Positions 41,101 through 52,699 of a stretch of 64,000 bases of DNA are shown here, piece after piece (position 1 is the stretch's first letter; each line of letters opens with the position of its first letter). The position numbers and the translations under genes were made by a program. The notes below the pieces were generated by a model. That model saw nothing but the letters and a program-made list of their open reading frames with translations, was not told where the DNA came from and did no database searches. Source of the stretch: Tomocerus qinae (taxonomy: Eukaryota > Arthropoda > Collembola > Entomobryomorpha > Tomoceridae); assembly GCA_020055645.1 (NCBI GenBank), contig CM034546.1, forward strand, positions 27,280,001-27,344,000, in the 5' to 3' direction.

Positions 41101-41214
41101 CTTCAGTGACTGTAGCTCTTCATGTATACAATAGAGTTTCTGTTGGTTTGTTTGGCCTGGTGCTAGCTGGGGCCGAAAATTACATATTTTCTCCATTTCA
41201 GTTTAAGATTCCAA

Positions 41215-41454
41215 TTGTACATTCTTTGTTTATGTGAACACTTATTAAGTATGCCAGGCATAGCTCGCCAGTTGTATAGGTTTAAATATAATATGTACAA
41301 TAATATTATGTTTCCATATCTAAAATTTTGTAACTTTTTAATATTAATATACGCAGCCAGAAAATACATTCTGCGGGGAAGATGGCACTGTGAAATACGT
41401 TTTCACGCGAAGATTTTCTTTCAGAATTTTGCAAAATCCTTAGTGTTTAAAGAC
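41215..41454 (+). other. Probable 5' noncoding exon of gene D
   Basis: A consensus donor GTAAGT lies at 41455, and an AG acceptor (TATCGAAG) ends at 41539 just before the gene D start. An ~85-base intron would join a 5' leader exon to the first coding exon. The open frame in it (ending FQNFAKSLVFKD) is not in phase with gene D, so I treat it as untranslated. The left boundary is unknown. Confidence 0.35.
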
Positions 41455-41552
41455 GTAAGTTGATAAAAACTGGAAAAAACTGCATATCCATTAGTATGCC
41501 TGCAATCGTAGTATTTTTATTTAATGATTTTATCGAAGGTATAAGTGACAGT

Positions 41553-44500
41553 ATGGCCCTACAACCAAAGCAGTTAATCAGATTTGAAAAAGAAGAAAAC
41601 ACAAAATCGAAGCTTGTCTACGATGACGTCGTCCTTAAAGAAACTTTGAGTAAAACTGGGACCAGCAAGATTGCTGTTATCTCTGTAACTGGATCTGCAC
41701 GGAGTGGTAAATCATACCTACTGAACTGCATTCGGCAATATTTCAATTGGGAACAAGATGATGATGAGGATTGGATGGGCTGGGGTCAACCGCACACCAA
41801 TCTTCAAGGTTTTGAATGGCGAGGTGGAAGAGACCCTGTCACTTTGGGCGTTTGGATTTGGCCTGAACCACTAATGGCACAAACTAGCAACGGAGAAGTT
41901 GTTTCAGTTTTACTGATTGATACACAAGGTACTCTAAATGAATTTACAACAAAAGATGAAAGCATTATTCTAACTGCCCTTTGCTTTCTTCTATCGACGG
42001 TAACTGTCTACAACGTGAAAAATGATATTGATTATGAAAGTTTTCAGTTAATCAAAAAGTCCTTGCAATTATGCTCCAAAGTATCCCAGAAAATCTGTTA
42101 TCTCCACGACTTGCTGATCACCATTAGAGATTGGAGAAAAGAAAATGACTTTGACTATGGAGTTGAAAGCGGTCGAAACTATCTGGAAGAGAAATTGGAA
42201 ATCAAGTTGGGCATTACAGAGGACGCCAGGAATTACATCGAACTCATTAAGAGTAGCTTTAAACATCTCAGCTGCACACTTTTTCCAGATCCCGGAGAAA
42301 AAGTAAAAGCCAGAGTCCACAAAGGACATCTAGCGGAAATGGACACAATGTTTTCAGCAACACTTGAAACAATTCCTGAGACTTTTGATTCTGACAATCT
42401 ATATAAAAAGGCTGTTGGGAGCAGCATGGAATTTATAAAACAGTTTGAAAGCTGTGTCAATTTATTGAATGGACCGCAGGTATCAGACCAAAAGCAACCG
42501 AAACAGGAAAATAATATTGTTGAAATACAAGCATTTGATATGTACCGAAACAAATTTGAAAGTCATTCTGGTGAATTATTTTCGGCTGAAGATGTAGACG
42601 CTATTCATACCCCAGCTTTCAGAATGGCTATGGAATTTTTGGAGGAAAAAATTTCTAATACTGCATACCGCACAGCTTTGGAAATACAATCCTGTTTTCA
42701 CAAAATGGTTGAGAAGTATCATCAAACTGTTGTCCTAAAAAGCGAAGAAAAGGGTAAAGAGCTGAAGAAAGCAATCAACGAAGCATCCAATGCAGTAGTT
42801 GACACCTACACCGCTGATATCACTATAAAAGTTTTTTCAAAAGACAGTGTATCAGATACTCAAATTATACGGCAGCACAAGTTATTGAAGGAAGAAGGAT
42901 TATCCAGCTTCTCTGATTTAATTCCAAAAAAATACAAGTACTTACCTTACGAACCTCAAATCGAAAATTTGGAAAGAGAAATCGATGCTAAATTCATTGA
43001 AATGAAAGAAAATTGGGTAGCCAGAAACGAGGCCCGAATGACTGCGCAATGGGAGCTTGTTCGTCCAAGAGCAATCAAGGAATACAATGCTCAAATGAGA
43101 GATTTGTCCGACGGTGAAGCTTTTGTGGATCAAGACACTTTTAAGCACCATAATGAAAAAGTGCAAAACAAAATATTGAAAAAACACTGCGACGATCTGG
43201 AATACGAGCATTTGGCTGGAAAATTACAAGAGCAACTTAAAAGTGACCTAAATCAACTATTTTTGGAACTTGACCGAATAAATTACGAAAATATGATGGA
43301 AGCCGTACAAGGAAAACTTGAAAAAGCACTGTTAACTTCGGTACGTAACTACAAAACACATCTGTCCACAATAGATCAGGAATTACAGTTAACAGAAGAA
43401 GGGTTTTCACAACAAATTAATGAAGCTAAAGAAAAAATAAGAGAAAGCTTTTTAGCAGACATTGCCGAGGAACCTGATAACATCAAGGCTGATTTTTTGA
43501 CTAAGTTAAACATCCAATGTGAACAGCAGGGTAAAGAAGCTTTGGAAAATTTCCAATCAACTAGACTTCAATATTTAGAGATGCTTGAGGTGAAGAAACA
43601 GGAAATCCAATCAGAATTGATTACAATATTGGAAATTCACAGTAATTCCAACAATATACTAATTGATGGAAAGACAGAGGAAATAAATAATGACATTTTA
43701 AACCAAATTGAGTCCAAGTTTGAAAAGGCCAGAATAAATCTGCCTTCAAGTTTGATTCATGTTGCCCAGAATGAAACAGCCGAACTAATTAAGGAAAAAT
43801 TCAAAGATGTTATTGAAAAACGTCAGACAAAAATTGTTGAATTCAACCGGGACACAGAAGATATACTCGAACTATGTTTCAATTCATATACATCCAAAAT
43901 GGAAGATCTGGATAATATTGATTCCGAAGACTTGCTTCAGCAACATCATGCTAATTCCCTAAACAGCTGCATTAAGGAATTAAAGAACAAATCGGCTGTA
44001 AAACATCAGGTTTTATTACAGCCATTTGTAAACATCTTGAAAGAAAAAATAAGCGGACATTTCGTCTCTGATATCAAAAAAACATTCAATTTTGAAAGAG
44101 AGCAGAAATACGTGCAACAGCAGAGAGCAGAAATGGAAGCTATCAAACTATATAGGGACGCTATGGATGACTATTTCAAAGAAAAGTCTTCTTCTACCCC
44201 GTCAAATCTGATGGTGTACCATTCAAAGATGTGTACTAAAATCAGTAATAATGTCGCTTCAAAAAATAAGCTACAAATGAAAGCAAAAGAGAAACTTTTT
44301 AAAAGTATTGATAGAGAGTATTCTACCTATGAAGCCCTAAACGCTTCCAACACCCCTACTGATGATCCTGCTATAGGAATAGACTTAGGGACGACCTATA
44401 CCTGTGCCGCCATTTATGATAAGGGGATTGCAAGAGTAATTCCTAATGAGAAAGGGAGCTTCACTTTTCCAAGCTATGTAGCATTTACTCCGACAGGCGA

Positions 44501-46037
44501 ACTTATTGGACACCCAGCTAAAGAAATGGCTCATATGTATGCTCTAAATACAATTTTTGATGCTAAGCGTTTGATCGGAAGAAAATTTAATGACAAAACA
44601 GTACAGGATGATATCAAAAATTGGCCATTTGAAGTAATAAATGAAAATAACGTTCCCAAAATTAAAGTGGGGATTAGCATTTTCCGCCAAAAGATTTTCG
44701 CACCTGAGACAATTTCCGCAAAAATACTGAATCATGTAAAGGTTATTGCTGAGAAGCACTTAGGGAAGAAAATAAACAAAGCTGTAATAACCGTTCCAGC
44801 ATATTTTAATGATGGTCAACGACAGGCTACTAGAGACGCAGGAGAAATTGCCGGTCTTAAAGTCCTTCAAATTATTAACGAACCTACCGCGGCAGCAATG
44901 GCTTACCATTTAAGCACAAGGGGAGAGGGAAATGAAAGAAACGTTTTAGTTTATGATTTAGGAGGTGGTACTTTTGATGTCGCAATACTCAATATGAAGC
45001 CCGGTGGCGAAATCGTTGTAAAATCGGTAAATGGCGATACCCATCTCGGAGGAGAGGATTTTGATGAAAAATTGCTAGAGGAAATAGTTAAAAGATACAA
45101 GATTAATCATGGTATCGATTTAAAAGCTGGTAAGGAGTCAAAGAAAGTTGATGAAAGGGCAAACGCGGCAAGAATTTTGCGCCGTTTAAGAAATGCTTGT
45201 GAAATTGCAAAAATAAACATATCTGGAGGGGACAATATAGAAGGCATTGTAAATGTGGCAGCCCTTGTTGGCGAAAAAGATTTAGTTGAACGCATTACCA
45301 GAAAACAGTTTGAAAATCTAAACATGGATTTGTTTCTAAAAACTTTAACTGTGGTTGAAAAAGCTTTAAAGGATTCAAAACTTTCGAAGGGAGATATACA
45401 CGACATTGTCCTTGTAGGGGGATCTACCAGAATTCCGAAAGTTCAAGAACTGCTCTCCGACTATTTCGATGGAAAGGTTTTACGAGCTACTGTCAATCCC
45501 GATGAGGCTGTTGCATGTGGGGCTGCTGTTCAAGCTGCTATTCTAAACGGCAATCAAGAACATAATTTGAAAAAGATTTCTCTGAAGGATGTGACGCCAT
45601 TGTCTTTGGGAACTAGCGTCTCTGATGGTAGCGTCTCAACCATTATCAAAAGAAATAGCCCGCTTCCTGCGAAGGGAACGGAAGATTACTACACTGTCCA
45701 AGATTATCAAGATCAAGTTTTGGTCGACATTCTAGAAGGAGAAGAAAAATTAGTAAAGGACAATCATCTACTGGGAGAATTTCGTTTAAAAGGAATTCCA
45801 AAGAAAATGAAGGGCCAAGAAAGAATTCTTGTAACCATGGAAGTAAATATTGAAGGGATTCTTAAGGTAACTGCAGTTTGTGAAAGCACAGGGGCCAAAA
45901 ATGATGTGACCATTGAAGACCATCGAGGGAGATTAACTAGTGAGGAGAAACGCATTCTCAAACAGGTTACAACAGAATTTGATAAAATTGATAAAAGCAT
46001 CTTAGCATTCTATATATTTCGCTTATTGATTGTTTAG
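41553..46037 (+). CDS. Gene D: GBP/atlastin-type GTPase fused to a helical stalk and canonical Hsp70
   Basis: About 1494 residues from the ATG at 41553; the same MA-QPKQLIRF start is conserved in copy E. Residues 1-300 are a large dynamin-superfamily GTPase: P-loop GSARSGKS (47-54), switch I VTLGVWIW, switch II DTQG (123-126), LLSTVTVYN and RD motif TIRDW (192-193). Residues ~310-930 are helical and charged like a GBP C-terminal domain. From ~940 there is an essentially complete Hsp70: GIDLGTTYT, PAYFNDGQRQATRDAGEIAG, NEPTAAAMAY, DLGGGTFDV, VNGDTHLGGEDFD, GGSTRIP, then a beta substrate-binding domain (KDVTPLSLG to TIEDHRGRL). The lid helix is missing. The frame may instead splice after LKQ to an exon at 46180-46260 (EFGTNSSQIC...). 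A GTPase and an ATPase chaperone in one chain is highly unusual; role inferred as stress or immune effector. Confidence 0.9.
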   Translation: MALQPKQLIRFEKEENTKSKLVYDDVVLKETLSKTGTSKIAVISVTGSARSGKSYLLNCIRQYFNWEQDDDEDWMGWGQPHTNLQGFEWRGGRDPVTLGVWIWPEPLMAQTSNGEVVSVLLIDTQGTLNEFTTKDESIILTALCFLLSTVTVYNVKNDIDYESFQLIKKSLQLCSKVSQKICYLHDLLITIRDWRKENDFDYGVESGRNYLEEKLEIKLGITEDARNYIELIKSSFKHLSCTLFPDPGEKVKARVHKGHLAEMDTMFSATLETIPETFDSDNLYKKAVGSSMEFIKQFESCVNLLNGPQVSDQKQPKQENNIVEIQAFDMYRNKFESHSGELFSAEDVDAIHTPAFRMAMEFLEEKISNTAYRTALEIQSCFHKMVEKYHQTVVLKSEEKGKELKKAINEASNAVVDTYTADITIKVFSKDSVSDTQIIRQHKLLKEEGLSSFSDLIPKKYKYLPYEPQIENLEREIDAKFIEMKENWVARNEARMTAQWELVRPRAIKEYNAQMRDLSDGEAFVDQDTFKHHNEKVQNKILKKHCDDLEYEHLAGKLQEQLKSDLNQLFLELDRINYENMMEAVQGKLEKALLTSVRNYKTHLSTIDQELQLTEEGFSQQINEAKEKIRESFLADIAEEPDNIKADFLTKLNIQCEQQGKEALENFQSTRLQYLEMLEVKKQEIQSELITILEIHSNSNNILIDGKTEEINNDILNQIESKFEKARINLPSSLIHVAQNETAELIKEKFKDVIEKRQTKIVEFNRDTEDILELCFNSYTSKMEDLDNIDSEDLLQQHHANSLNSCIKELKNKSAVKHQVLLQPFVNILKEKISGHFVSDIKKTFNFEREQKYVQQQRAEMEAIKLYRDAMDDYFKEKSSSTPSNLMVYHSKMCTKISNNVASKNKLQMKAKEKLFKSIDREYSTYEALNASNTPTDDPAIGIDLGTTYTCAAIYDKGIARVIPNEKGSFTFPSYVAFTPTGELIGHPAKEMAHMYALNTIFDAKRLIGRKFNDKTVQDDIKNWPFEVINENNVPKIKVGISIFRQKIFAPETISAKILNHVKVIAEKHLGKKINKAVITVPAYFNDGQRQATRDAGEIAGLKVLQIINEPTAAAMAYHLSTRGEGNERNVLVYDLGGGTFDVAILNMKPGGEIVVKSVNGDTHLGGEDFDEKLLEEIVKRYKINHGIDLKAGKESKKVDERANAARILRRLRNACEIAKINISGGDNIEGIVNVAALVGEKDLVERITRKQFENLNMDLFLKTLTVVEKALKDSKLSKGDIHDIVLVGGSTRIPKVQELLSDYFDGKVLRATVNPDEAVACGAAVQAAILNGNQEHNLKKISLKDVTPLSLGTSVSDGSVSTIIKRNSPLPAKGTEDYYTVQDYQDQVLVDILEGEEKLVKDNHLLGEFRLKGIPKKMKGQERILVTMEVNIEGILKVTAVCESTGAKNDVTIEDHRGRLTSEEKRILKQVTTEFDKIDKSILAFYIFRLLIV

Positions 46038-46179
46038 TTGCAAAATTATTTGTATTTGGTAATGTTATAAAATATTAAATACAAACTGCAGAAAACTAAT
46101 GTATGGTGCTGTTGTTATTATAATATTAATAGTATCCGGTATGAGAACAGGGGGTTATAATAAATGTTTATGTTTTTAG

Positions 46180-46260
46180 GAATTCGGAACAAATAGCAGC
46201 CAAATTTGCAATGATGCCTTCGTTATTTCTGATGTTGATGACTGCGATTCTTACGATTAG
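46180..46260 (+). other. Possible terminal exon of gene D
   Basis: A TTTTTAG acceptor at 46173-46179 is followed in phase with LKQ by 26 codons, acidic at the end (SDVDDCDSYD), and a TAG. Pseudogene E has a donor-like GTATTT exactly after the same LKQ. In D the matching GTTACA is a weak donor. Plausible but unproven. Confidence 0.3.
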
Positions 46261-48120
46261 CATTTTTAGCTGCATGTGGTATAGTGATCATAGGTTTGAT
46301 ATGCTTTGTCACAGTAAATTTAAAAAAAATATATAAATATTTAACACTAATATCTAATAAATATAATCAACCATATACATGGGTATAACACAGAGAAATT
46401 TATACTTTTGACTTAAGGTATAACGGTAACCTATTTAGTAGTCTCCCAAAAGCCCTTTTATTGTTTAACAAGCTATTGCACGACTTTGTACTAATTTTAT
46501 AGATATTTTATTATCCAAGTTTTTTCCCCCCAACTATCTATCAGTGAAAGTTTGTAACATATATAATATTGTTCGTGGACCTGTCAACTTTTAATCGACC
46601 TACTGTACGGCGGGGAATTTAACCGTTTTTGCCCCTTAATACGAACTTGGCCTTCTTATTTATTTGTAGATTGTACCTTAAAATTTGAAAAGTCCGATAG
46701 ACAGATAAACAGAAAAAGTGTTCACATAAAGAGAAGATAAACTTCTCTGTTGTCTAACAACTACAGGTTTACTAATGACATGAGTTGTGAATTGATTTAT
46801 TGTAAAGAATAGAATACGACAATAAGTCTAAAACAATATATTAACATTTAACTATTTTATGTCTCCTCACGGCATTAACTAAGTTTCTGGGTTAGTTCCA
46901 GCATAAAAATTGCAATTAATGACAAATGTATCAATTTTAAATTTAGATTTGTCTATTATAAGGTACACTAATAAAAATAATAATTCTATACGGGGTGGCG
47001 CAGAATAAACGATAATGGAATTTAGTACATACATCGAATCTGAAGTAATGAAACTCAGCTCCATTGCTTCCCATTCTGCATTGCTCGGCTTTCGGTATAT
47101 AAAAGCCGTTATTGAAATTCCGAAATTAACTTCTTAACTTTAATAGTGTAACTTTAGGGTGCCAATTAATTTGTACGGTACACACATGACTTTTGTATAG
47201 AGGGATTTTTGACATTTAGTGTGACTTTGTATGGTGTGTTATGGCTTACCTAATGAATTTGAATGGTAATAATTACTATGTATGGTGATAGTTTTATATA
47301 AACATGCATAGTATACCGACACACTGCAAGTATTATGACTATAATATAAAAATAATCGAAATTTTTGTATGTACGGATGTTTGTGTGTTGTATGTAAGCA
47401 TAGTTTCAAAACAGAATGGTATAAGTTATGTATGTTATTACTCGGCCTCGTACTTGGTTTATTTTTTAATGCATACGCGCTTTCGTGATGATGAAAGTCA
47501 CTGTTGTGCGATGTGGTAGTTGAAACTCTTGCTTCAATTAAATATACCGTGTCTTCTTATCTTATATTATGCAGGAAAATTTAAAATTTGGCCTTCCAAA
47601 TTTTTCACATTTCATAACTGTATTTTTTCCAATTCGCAAATGGTTTTAAGCTAATAGAAGGTTAAAAATGTCTTAAATAGAAAAGCTAAGTTTATTCTTA
47701 AATAGAAAATAATCAGAGCGGGATGAAGTGGTAGACTATTTTATTGTTTCAAATGTGTAAGTTTTGAATGTGCCACTTTTATATGTTAAAGAGATTTATG
47801 ATCATAAAATATGACTTCTAATATAACCCCATTTCCATACATTTCCCAGTTTTCCCGATTTTTGCAGGTGACTATCAAGTTGAGGTGGTTGGATGGTAGT
47901 GGTATTAACAATTACTAACATTACAACCATTAATGGTAGTATATGTATTGAGTTACTCCAAACCCGGAGTCAAAAAATATTCTAAAACTTATCACGACCT
48001 AGGGTAAATATATTTGTGTTGGAATTGTATTGTGGCTATCGGCACTTACTCTGGTCAACCATTAGGGTCACAATTTTGACTTGGGGTATAAAGTTACGTC
48101 TAAGTCACTCTGACTCACTG
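46261..48120. other. Intergenic region, no gene seen
   Basis: AT-rich sequence with short frames only. A TATA-like GGTATATAAAAGCCG lies at 47092-47107 without a recognisable downstream gene. Words near 47365 (TGTATGTACGGATGTTTGTG) recur near 50099, so part of it is repetitive. Confidence 0.5.
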
Positions 48121-48124
48121 CCAA

Positions 48125-49135
48125 GCAAGGATGTAAGTATCCCATCCATTTTACCCATTATCCCATCCAGATGTTTGGATGGGCTGGAAGGGATGGGGAC
48201 AATTACCTGTATGTCGGTAATGGGCTGGATGGGGACAATTAATTAATTTCTTGGATGTTGTTGGGCTGGATGGGATGGAGACAATTTATTAATTTCTTGG
48301 ATGTTGTTGATGGGCTGGTTTAATTTTTTGCATGTTGGTGATGGGATGGATGGGCTGTAATTGTTGTCACATCCTTTGGAGTGGATGGGATGTGTTTAGG
48401 ACATACAAAATGCATCTATAGTTTCTATAGTTCTATAATACATCTATAGGACCAAGAAGCTGATTTTTGGACTACAGGGTTCGAAATAACCGACCGCAAG
48501 AAATGACATTTTATTTTTCTAATTTGCGTTCACACAAATACAAATAAATGTTTGAATTAAGCAACTTGTACGTAGATACTTATTACGAAAGTATCCTTTA
48601 AGCTTTTTTTGAATGGTGATAGTGGGCTGGATGGGATGTGTTGGTGATGGCTGGCTTGAATGGCTTAGTTTATTTGGATGTTGGTGATGGGCTGGATGGG
48701 ATGTGTTGGTGATGGCTGGATTGCAGGGAATGAAAAAGGTTGCCTTTTTACTAGCAAAAAGGCTCCTTTTTGTTCCTTTTTCCTATGACATTCGCTACAC
48801 GTGAAGCTGATTTATAAATAAATTTGAGGTTGTTACACACCTCGTTTTCACATGACACCATTATATTGCCATTTCCTACGACTTTTATACCTTATAACAT
48901 TGAAATTGCCATTTTTTCATTTATTTTAAAATAACCAAAAAGGAAAAAGGTTACCTTTTTGCTAATTTTGCTAGGCAAAAAGGCAACCAAAAAGGCAAAA
49001 AGGTAGCTTTTTGCCTTTTTCATGCCCTGCTGGATTGGATGGCTAAGCTTATTTGGATGTTGGTGATGGGGTGGATGAGATGTTGATATTTTATTGGATG
49101 TTTGGTGATGGAATGGAAGGAATGTTCGGAACATC
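48125..49135. repeat. GATGGGCTGGATGGG-type minisatellite region
   Basis: Irregular reiterations of GGATGGGCTGG, TTGGTGATGGGCTGGATGGG and ATTTCTTGGATGTTG, interrupted by unique sequence (48400-48615) and by the small hAT element at 48724-49029. It resembles hAT subterminal repeats, but I could not define termini or a target duplication. Confidence 0.7.
48724..49029. mobile_element. Short hAT-type MITE
   Basis: A 306-bp element with terminal inverted repeats CAGGGAATGAAAAAGG / CCTTTTTCATGCCCTG. It is flanked by the exact 8-bp duplication CTGGATTG (48716-48723 and 49030-49037). The interior is rich in AAAAAGG-type words. Confidence 0.88.
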
Positions 49136-49140
49136 AAACC

Positions 49141-49228
49141 CCATGATCACTTGATCATGATCACTTGACCATGATCACTTGACCATGATCACTTGATCAT
49201 GATCACTTGACTATGATCACTTGATCAG
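49141..49228. repeat. 14-bp tandem repeat rich in TGATCA
   Basis: About six copies of ATGATCACTTGACC with small variations. The unit contains the palindrome TGATCA. Confidence 0.85.
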
Positions 49229-50160
49229 TTTATCCATATTGAGAGTTCTTTAGATTGAAGCAACGCATTATTTATTGCGAAAAGAAGGAAAGAGAGACAA
49301 ACAATCTATTTTATAACCACCGTTTTAGATAGAGCAATAAATTTACCTGCGCCTATATATCTATGTATGTAACTATGTGTGGTAGGGTATTTGCATGTCC
49401 AATACGCATGATCATTGCATAACTTTCGTAATTGAGTTCTGCTCTAGGGGCTACTAGTGAAATAATAAAAAGAAAACTGGCTGGTAAAAATTGCATTATT
49501 GAGCTGGTGTACTGTATACTAACAATGAAAGTGCTATGGATACTAAACTCCTATGTATACCCATAAACTCCTATGTATACCTACTTTCAATACATACTGT
49601 AGATGGATCTTTAGTGCACATTATTGTATGTTTTTTAAACAAAATACAGGTTTTTAAAGTTAAGTGGGGTGGTTTTTTTGCCAAAATACCAAAAAAATCC
49701 CAACCCATAAAAGACCAGACCCACAACCATGATCGTAATGTAATCAAGTGCTTAGTTATTGTGTGGTCTATGCTTAACGAAAATATTTACTGTATACCCA
49801 ACCAATGTATAACAGAGCAGCAAAACGTTTCACTTTAGATTGAAAAATTGTAAGTTTTAACTTTAGTATGTAATTCCATAACGCCGTGTGTAATTATGGC
49901 TTATCGGTATTAGGTACTTGTGAAAACCGCCAGCCCTGATAATTTGCATTTGAATTGATAAACTAAATGATTGATAACCAATAAATTAAGCAATACCTAT
50001 TTCGCACTGGTTTACCACTGTGACTTTGTATTCACTATAATATAATGATAACGTCATATATTTTCATCATGTCTATTATATAAACGTTATCGGAATGTTT
50101 GTATGTACGGATGTTTGTGTTTTACGCCATATATATAAACCTACGGCAAGCCGTAACAGA

Positions 50161-51484
50161 AGCTCGCCTGATCAAAGGGGACCGTGTACACATTTTTGGT
50201 GGAATAATAATAAAATTTATTTTGATTAGTAGAATGTAATTCAAACTAGATCTAATTTATAATTATTGGAAAAATCTTCAACATTAACAGAAAATCAAAA
50301 TAGATTAATATTGACTATTAAAATCAACAGAAAATCAAAGTAGATTAATATTGACTATTAAAATCAACAGAAAATCAAAATAGATTATTATTGACTATTA
50401 AAATCAACAGAAAATCAAAATAGATTAATATTGACTATTAAAATCAACAGAAAATCAAAATAGATTATTATTGACTATTAAAATCAACAGAAAATCGAAA
50501 TAAATTATTATTGACTATGAAAATTAACAGAAAATCAAAATAGATTATTATTGACTATTAAAATCAACAGAAAATCAAAATAGATAATTGTTGACTATGA
50601 AAATCAACAAAAAGTCGAAATAGATAATTGTTGACTATGAAAATCAGCAGAAAATCAAAACATATAACTGTTGACTATGAAAATCAACAGAAAATCAAAA
50701 TTTATAATTATTGACTATGAAAATCAACAGAAGATCAAAATTGATTAAGATTGAGTATCAAAATTAACAAAAAATCAAAATAGAATAATATTGAGTATTA
50801 AAATAAACAAAAATTCAAAATTGAATAATACTGAGTATCAAAATAAACAAAAAATCTAATTTGACTAATACTTATTATCAAAATGAACAAAAAATCAAAA
50901 TTAATTAATATTGGGAATCTAATTAAGCAAAAAATCAAAATTAATTAATATTGGGAATCTAATTAAGCAAAAAATCAAAATTAATTAATATGGAATATAA
51001 AAATCAAAAGAAAATCAAAATCGGTTAATATTAACTATCATAAAGAAAACCAATTCGAAATATGTAAATTTGACTATCAGTTTGCATATAAATGCGAAAT
51101 AGATTGATTTCCGTCCTATAATACGTATTCTCCGGATTTATTTACTTTATTATAAAATCTTAAATTTGGTTGAAGCGGCATTTAATAATTTGTACTATCC
51201 CGCTAACAATCCATAGGTAGCACAAATGAACTTTTAATGTCCATTTAATGCCATATTTTCATTTTGACTATCAAAATGAAGACAAAGTGAGCGCGCGTCA
51301 TCTCAGCAACCTATGGACCAATGTGACCCATTTTCAATAGGCTTTGTCCTATGGGCATAGGCAATGTTTTTGGCAAGTTTGATCAAAATCGGTTAATGCG
51401 TTCGAAAGTTATCGTGGTAACAGACGAACGGACGGACGGACGGACGGACTGTGCGATTCTATAAGCTGCCTTATCAGGCGAGCT
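50161..51484. mobile_element. Element with short TIRs and an internal 40-bp minisatellite
   Basis: Both ends carry AGCTCGCCTGAT in inverted orientation. The interior has a ~40-bp tandem array (50285-51000). Then follows a segment (51270-51430) with TCAAAATCGGTTAATGCGTT and AAGTTATCGTGGTAACAGACG, then an ACGG microsatellite (51427-51448). The region around 62885-62960 has related words. No target duplication is certain and no protein is encoded. Confidence 0.55.
50285..51000. repeat. 40-bp minisatellite
   Basis: About 18 copies of a ~40-base unit close to AATCAACAGAAAATCAAAAT followed by AGATTAATATTGACTATTAA. Copies are nearly identical at the left and diverge progressively to the right. Confidence 0.92.
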
Positions 51485-51988
51485 AAAACTATACTATAAA
51501 CAATCTATATGAAGCCTATACCGTCAATATTAAAAAAATTTCGTTCTTGTGATTGGAGGGAGTTGTCGTCGGAATTTAGAAGAACCGCCACCGCTCAGCA
51601 CGAAAGAGAAGGGACAAGTAGAAGCAAAACGTTGCAAGCAGAAGAAGACGCATTCGAGCAGAGCACGAGGTAGCAGCCAAGAAAAGTGACTCTCAACGAT
51701 AATAATATTTTTTATTATTAAAATAGATTTAAAGTTGTAAAATTGATTTGAATTAGTGCCCTTAATAAAAGCACTAATGTATGTCTAGCTTACCTTGTCA
51801 AGGGACAAGGCAAACTTTATTGGCATCTTGGACATAGTCATTTAGCTAGTAATCGTCCGTCTTAGGTAGACAGTGTGTGGCATCCTAGCATTTGACCAAC
51901 GACATTACATCACCTAGTGTAGGCACAGAAAATAGATCCCAAGCGGGTCGAACAGGAGTCATGAGCGGAGTCCTATTTCGCGAATCAC

Positions 51989-52699
51989 CCCCTAATTGGC
52001 ATACGCTCTGTGGCATAAAATAATTTTTTCAGACACGCTTATTGGCAGAATTTATTGGCAAAAATTTTACTTTGTCAAATAATTATTTTAGGCATAAAAT
52101 GGGTAATGTGTGAATAAAATGTGTATGGCAATGTCAATTGTAAATTATTGTAATAGTATAGTAATATCATAATTCAAAGCTCATCTACCAGAGTATATAT
52201 CCACTCCGAATAGCTCAATTTTGCACGGGTTTTAACAAATTAGTTACACGAGTGTTTTTTCATATAGTAGATTGTCTCTGACCCAACAGTTGGAACCCTT
52301 GTAATTATAACGCTTAGTATACACGTAACCACTCCTGGCTAACTGTTTAGTAATCTTATTTTTAATTTGAGAAAAAAATATTCGGCCATTGTTGGAATGG
52401 AACTGACGACTAGAGAAGTAACGGAATATTCTTTTAAAATAAGTAATTATATAACTTTGTAGCATCATTCTTATCAGCAGCGATTACCATGATATTCATA
52501 TTTTAAAACTGTTAATCCATGTACAGTAATCCTAATCTACTAACTGACCTTGGCCTTACCTGCTATAACATAGTTTATAACAAATAGCGAAACATAATTT
52601 CATGCCATAATGGGGAGAAAACTTTATGCCAATATGGGGATTTTTATGCCAACAAGGGGATTTTTTATTTTATGCCACAGAGCGTATGCCAATTAGGGG
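51989..52699. mobile_element. TIR element of about 0.7 kb
   Basis: Ends are inverted over ~35 bases, starting CCCCTAATTGGCATACGCTC and including TGTGGCATAAAATAA, and mirrored at 52661-52699. Flanks share CCTATTTCGC-AATC (51972-51986 and 52705-52719), a possible imprecise target duplication. No transposase frame. Confidence 0.75.

Noticed and set aside
41460..41552. 31 extra codons upstream of the gene D ATG
   Set aside because: The frame opens at a TTG, and homology with gene E begins just before the ATG. A donor at 41455 and an acceptor at 41539 suggest leader sequence.
41553..46037. Bacterial origin or contamination of the Hsp70-bearing gene
   Set aside because: The Hsp70 is of eukaryotic type, neighbours are spliced, and paralogues share the array; nothing indicates a bacterial contig.
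47092..47107. TATA-like box as a gene promoter
   Set aside because: No downstream coding exon could be supported; AT-rich DNA gives such matches by chance.
49141..51000. CRISPR-like arrays of short repeats
   Set aside because: The repeats are directly adjacent with no unique spacers, and the genome is eukaryotic; these are tandem satellites.
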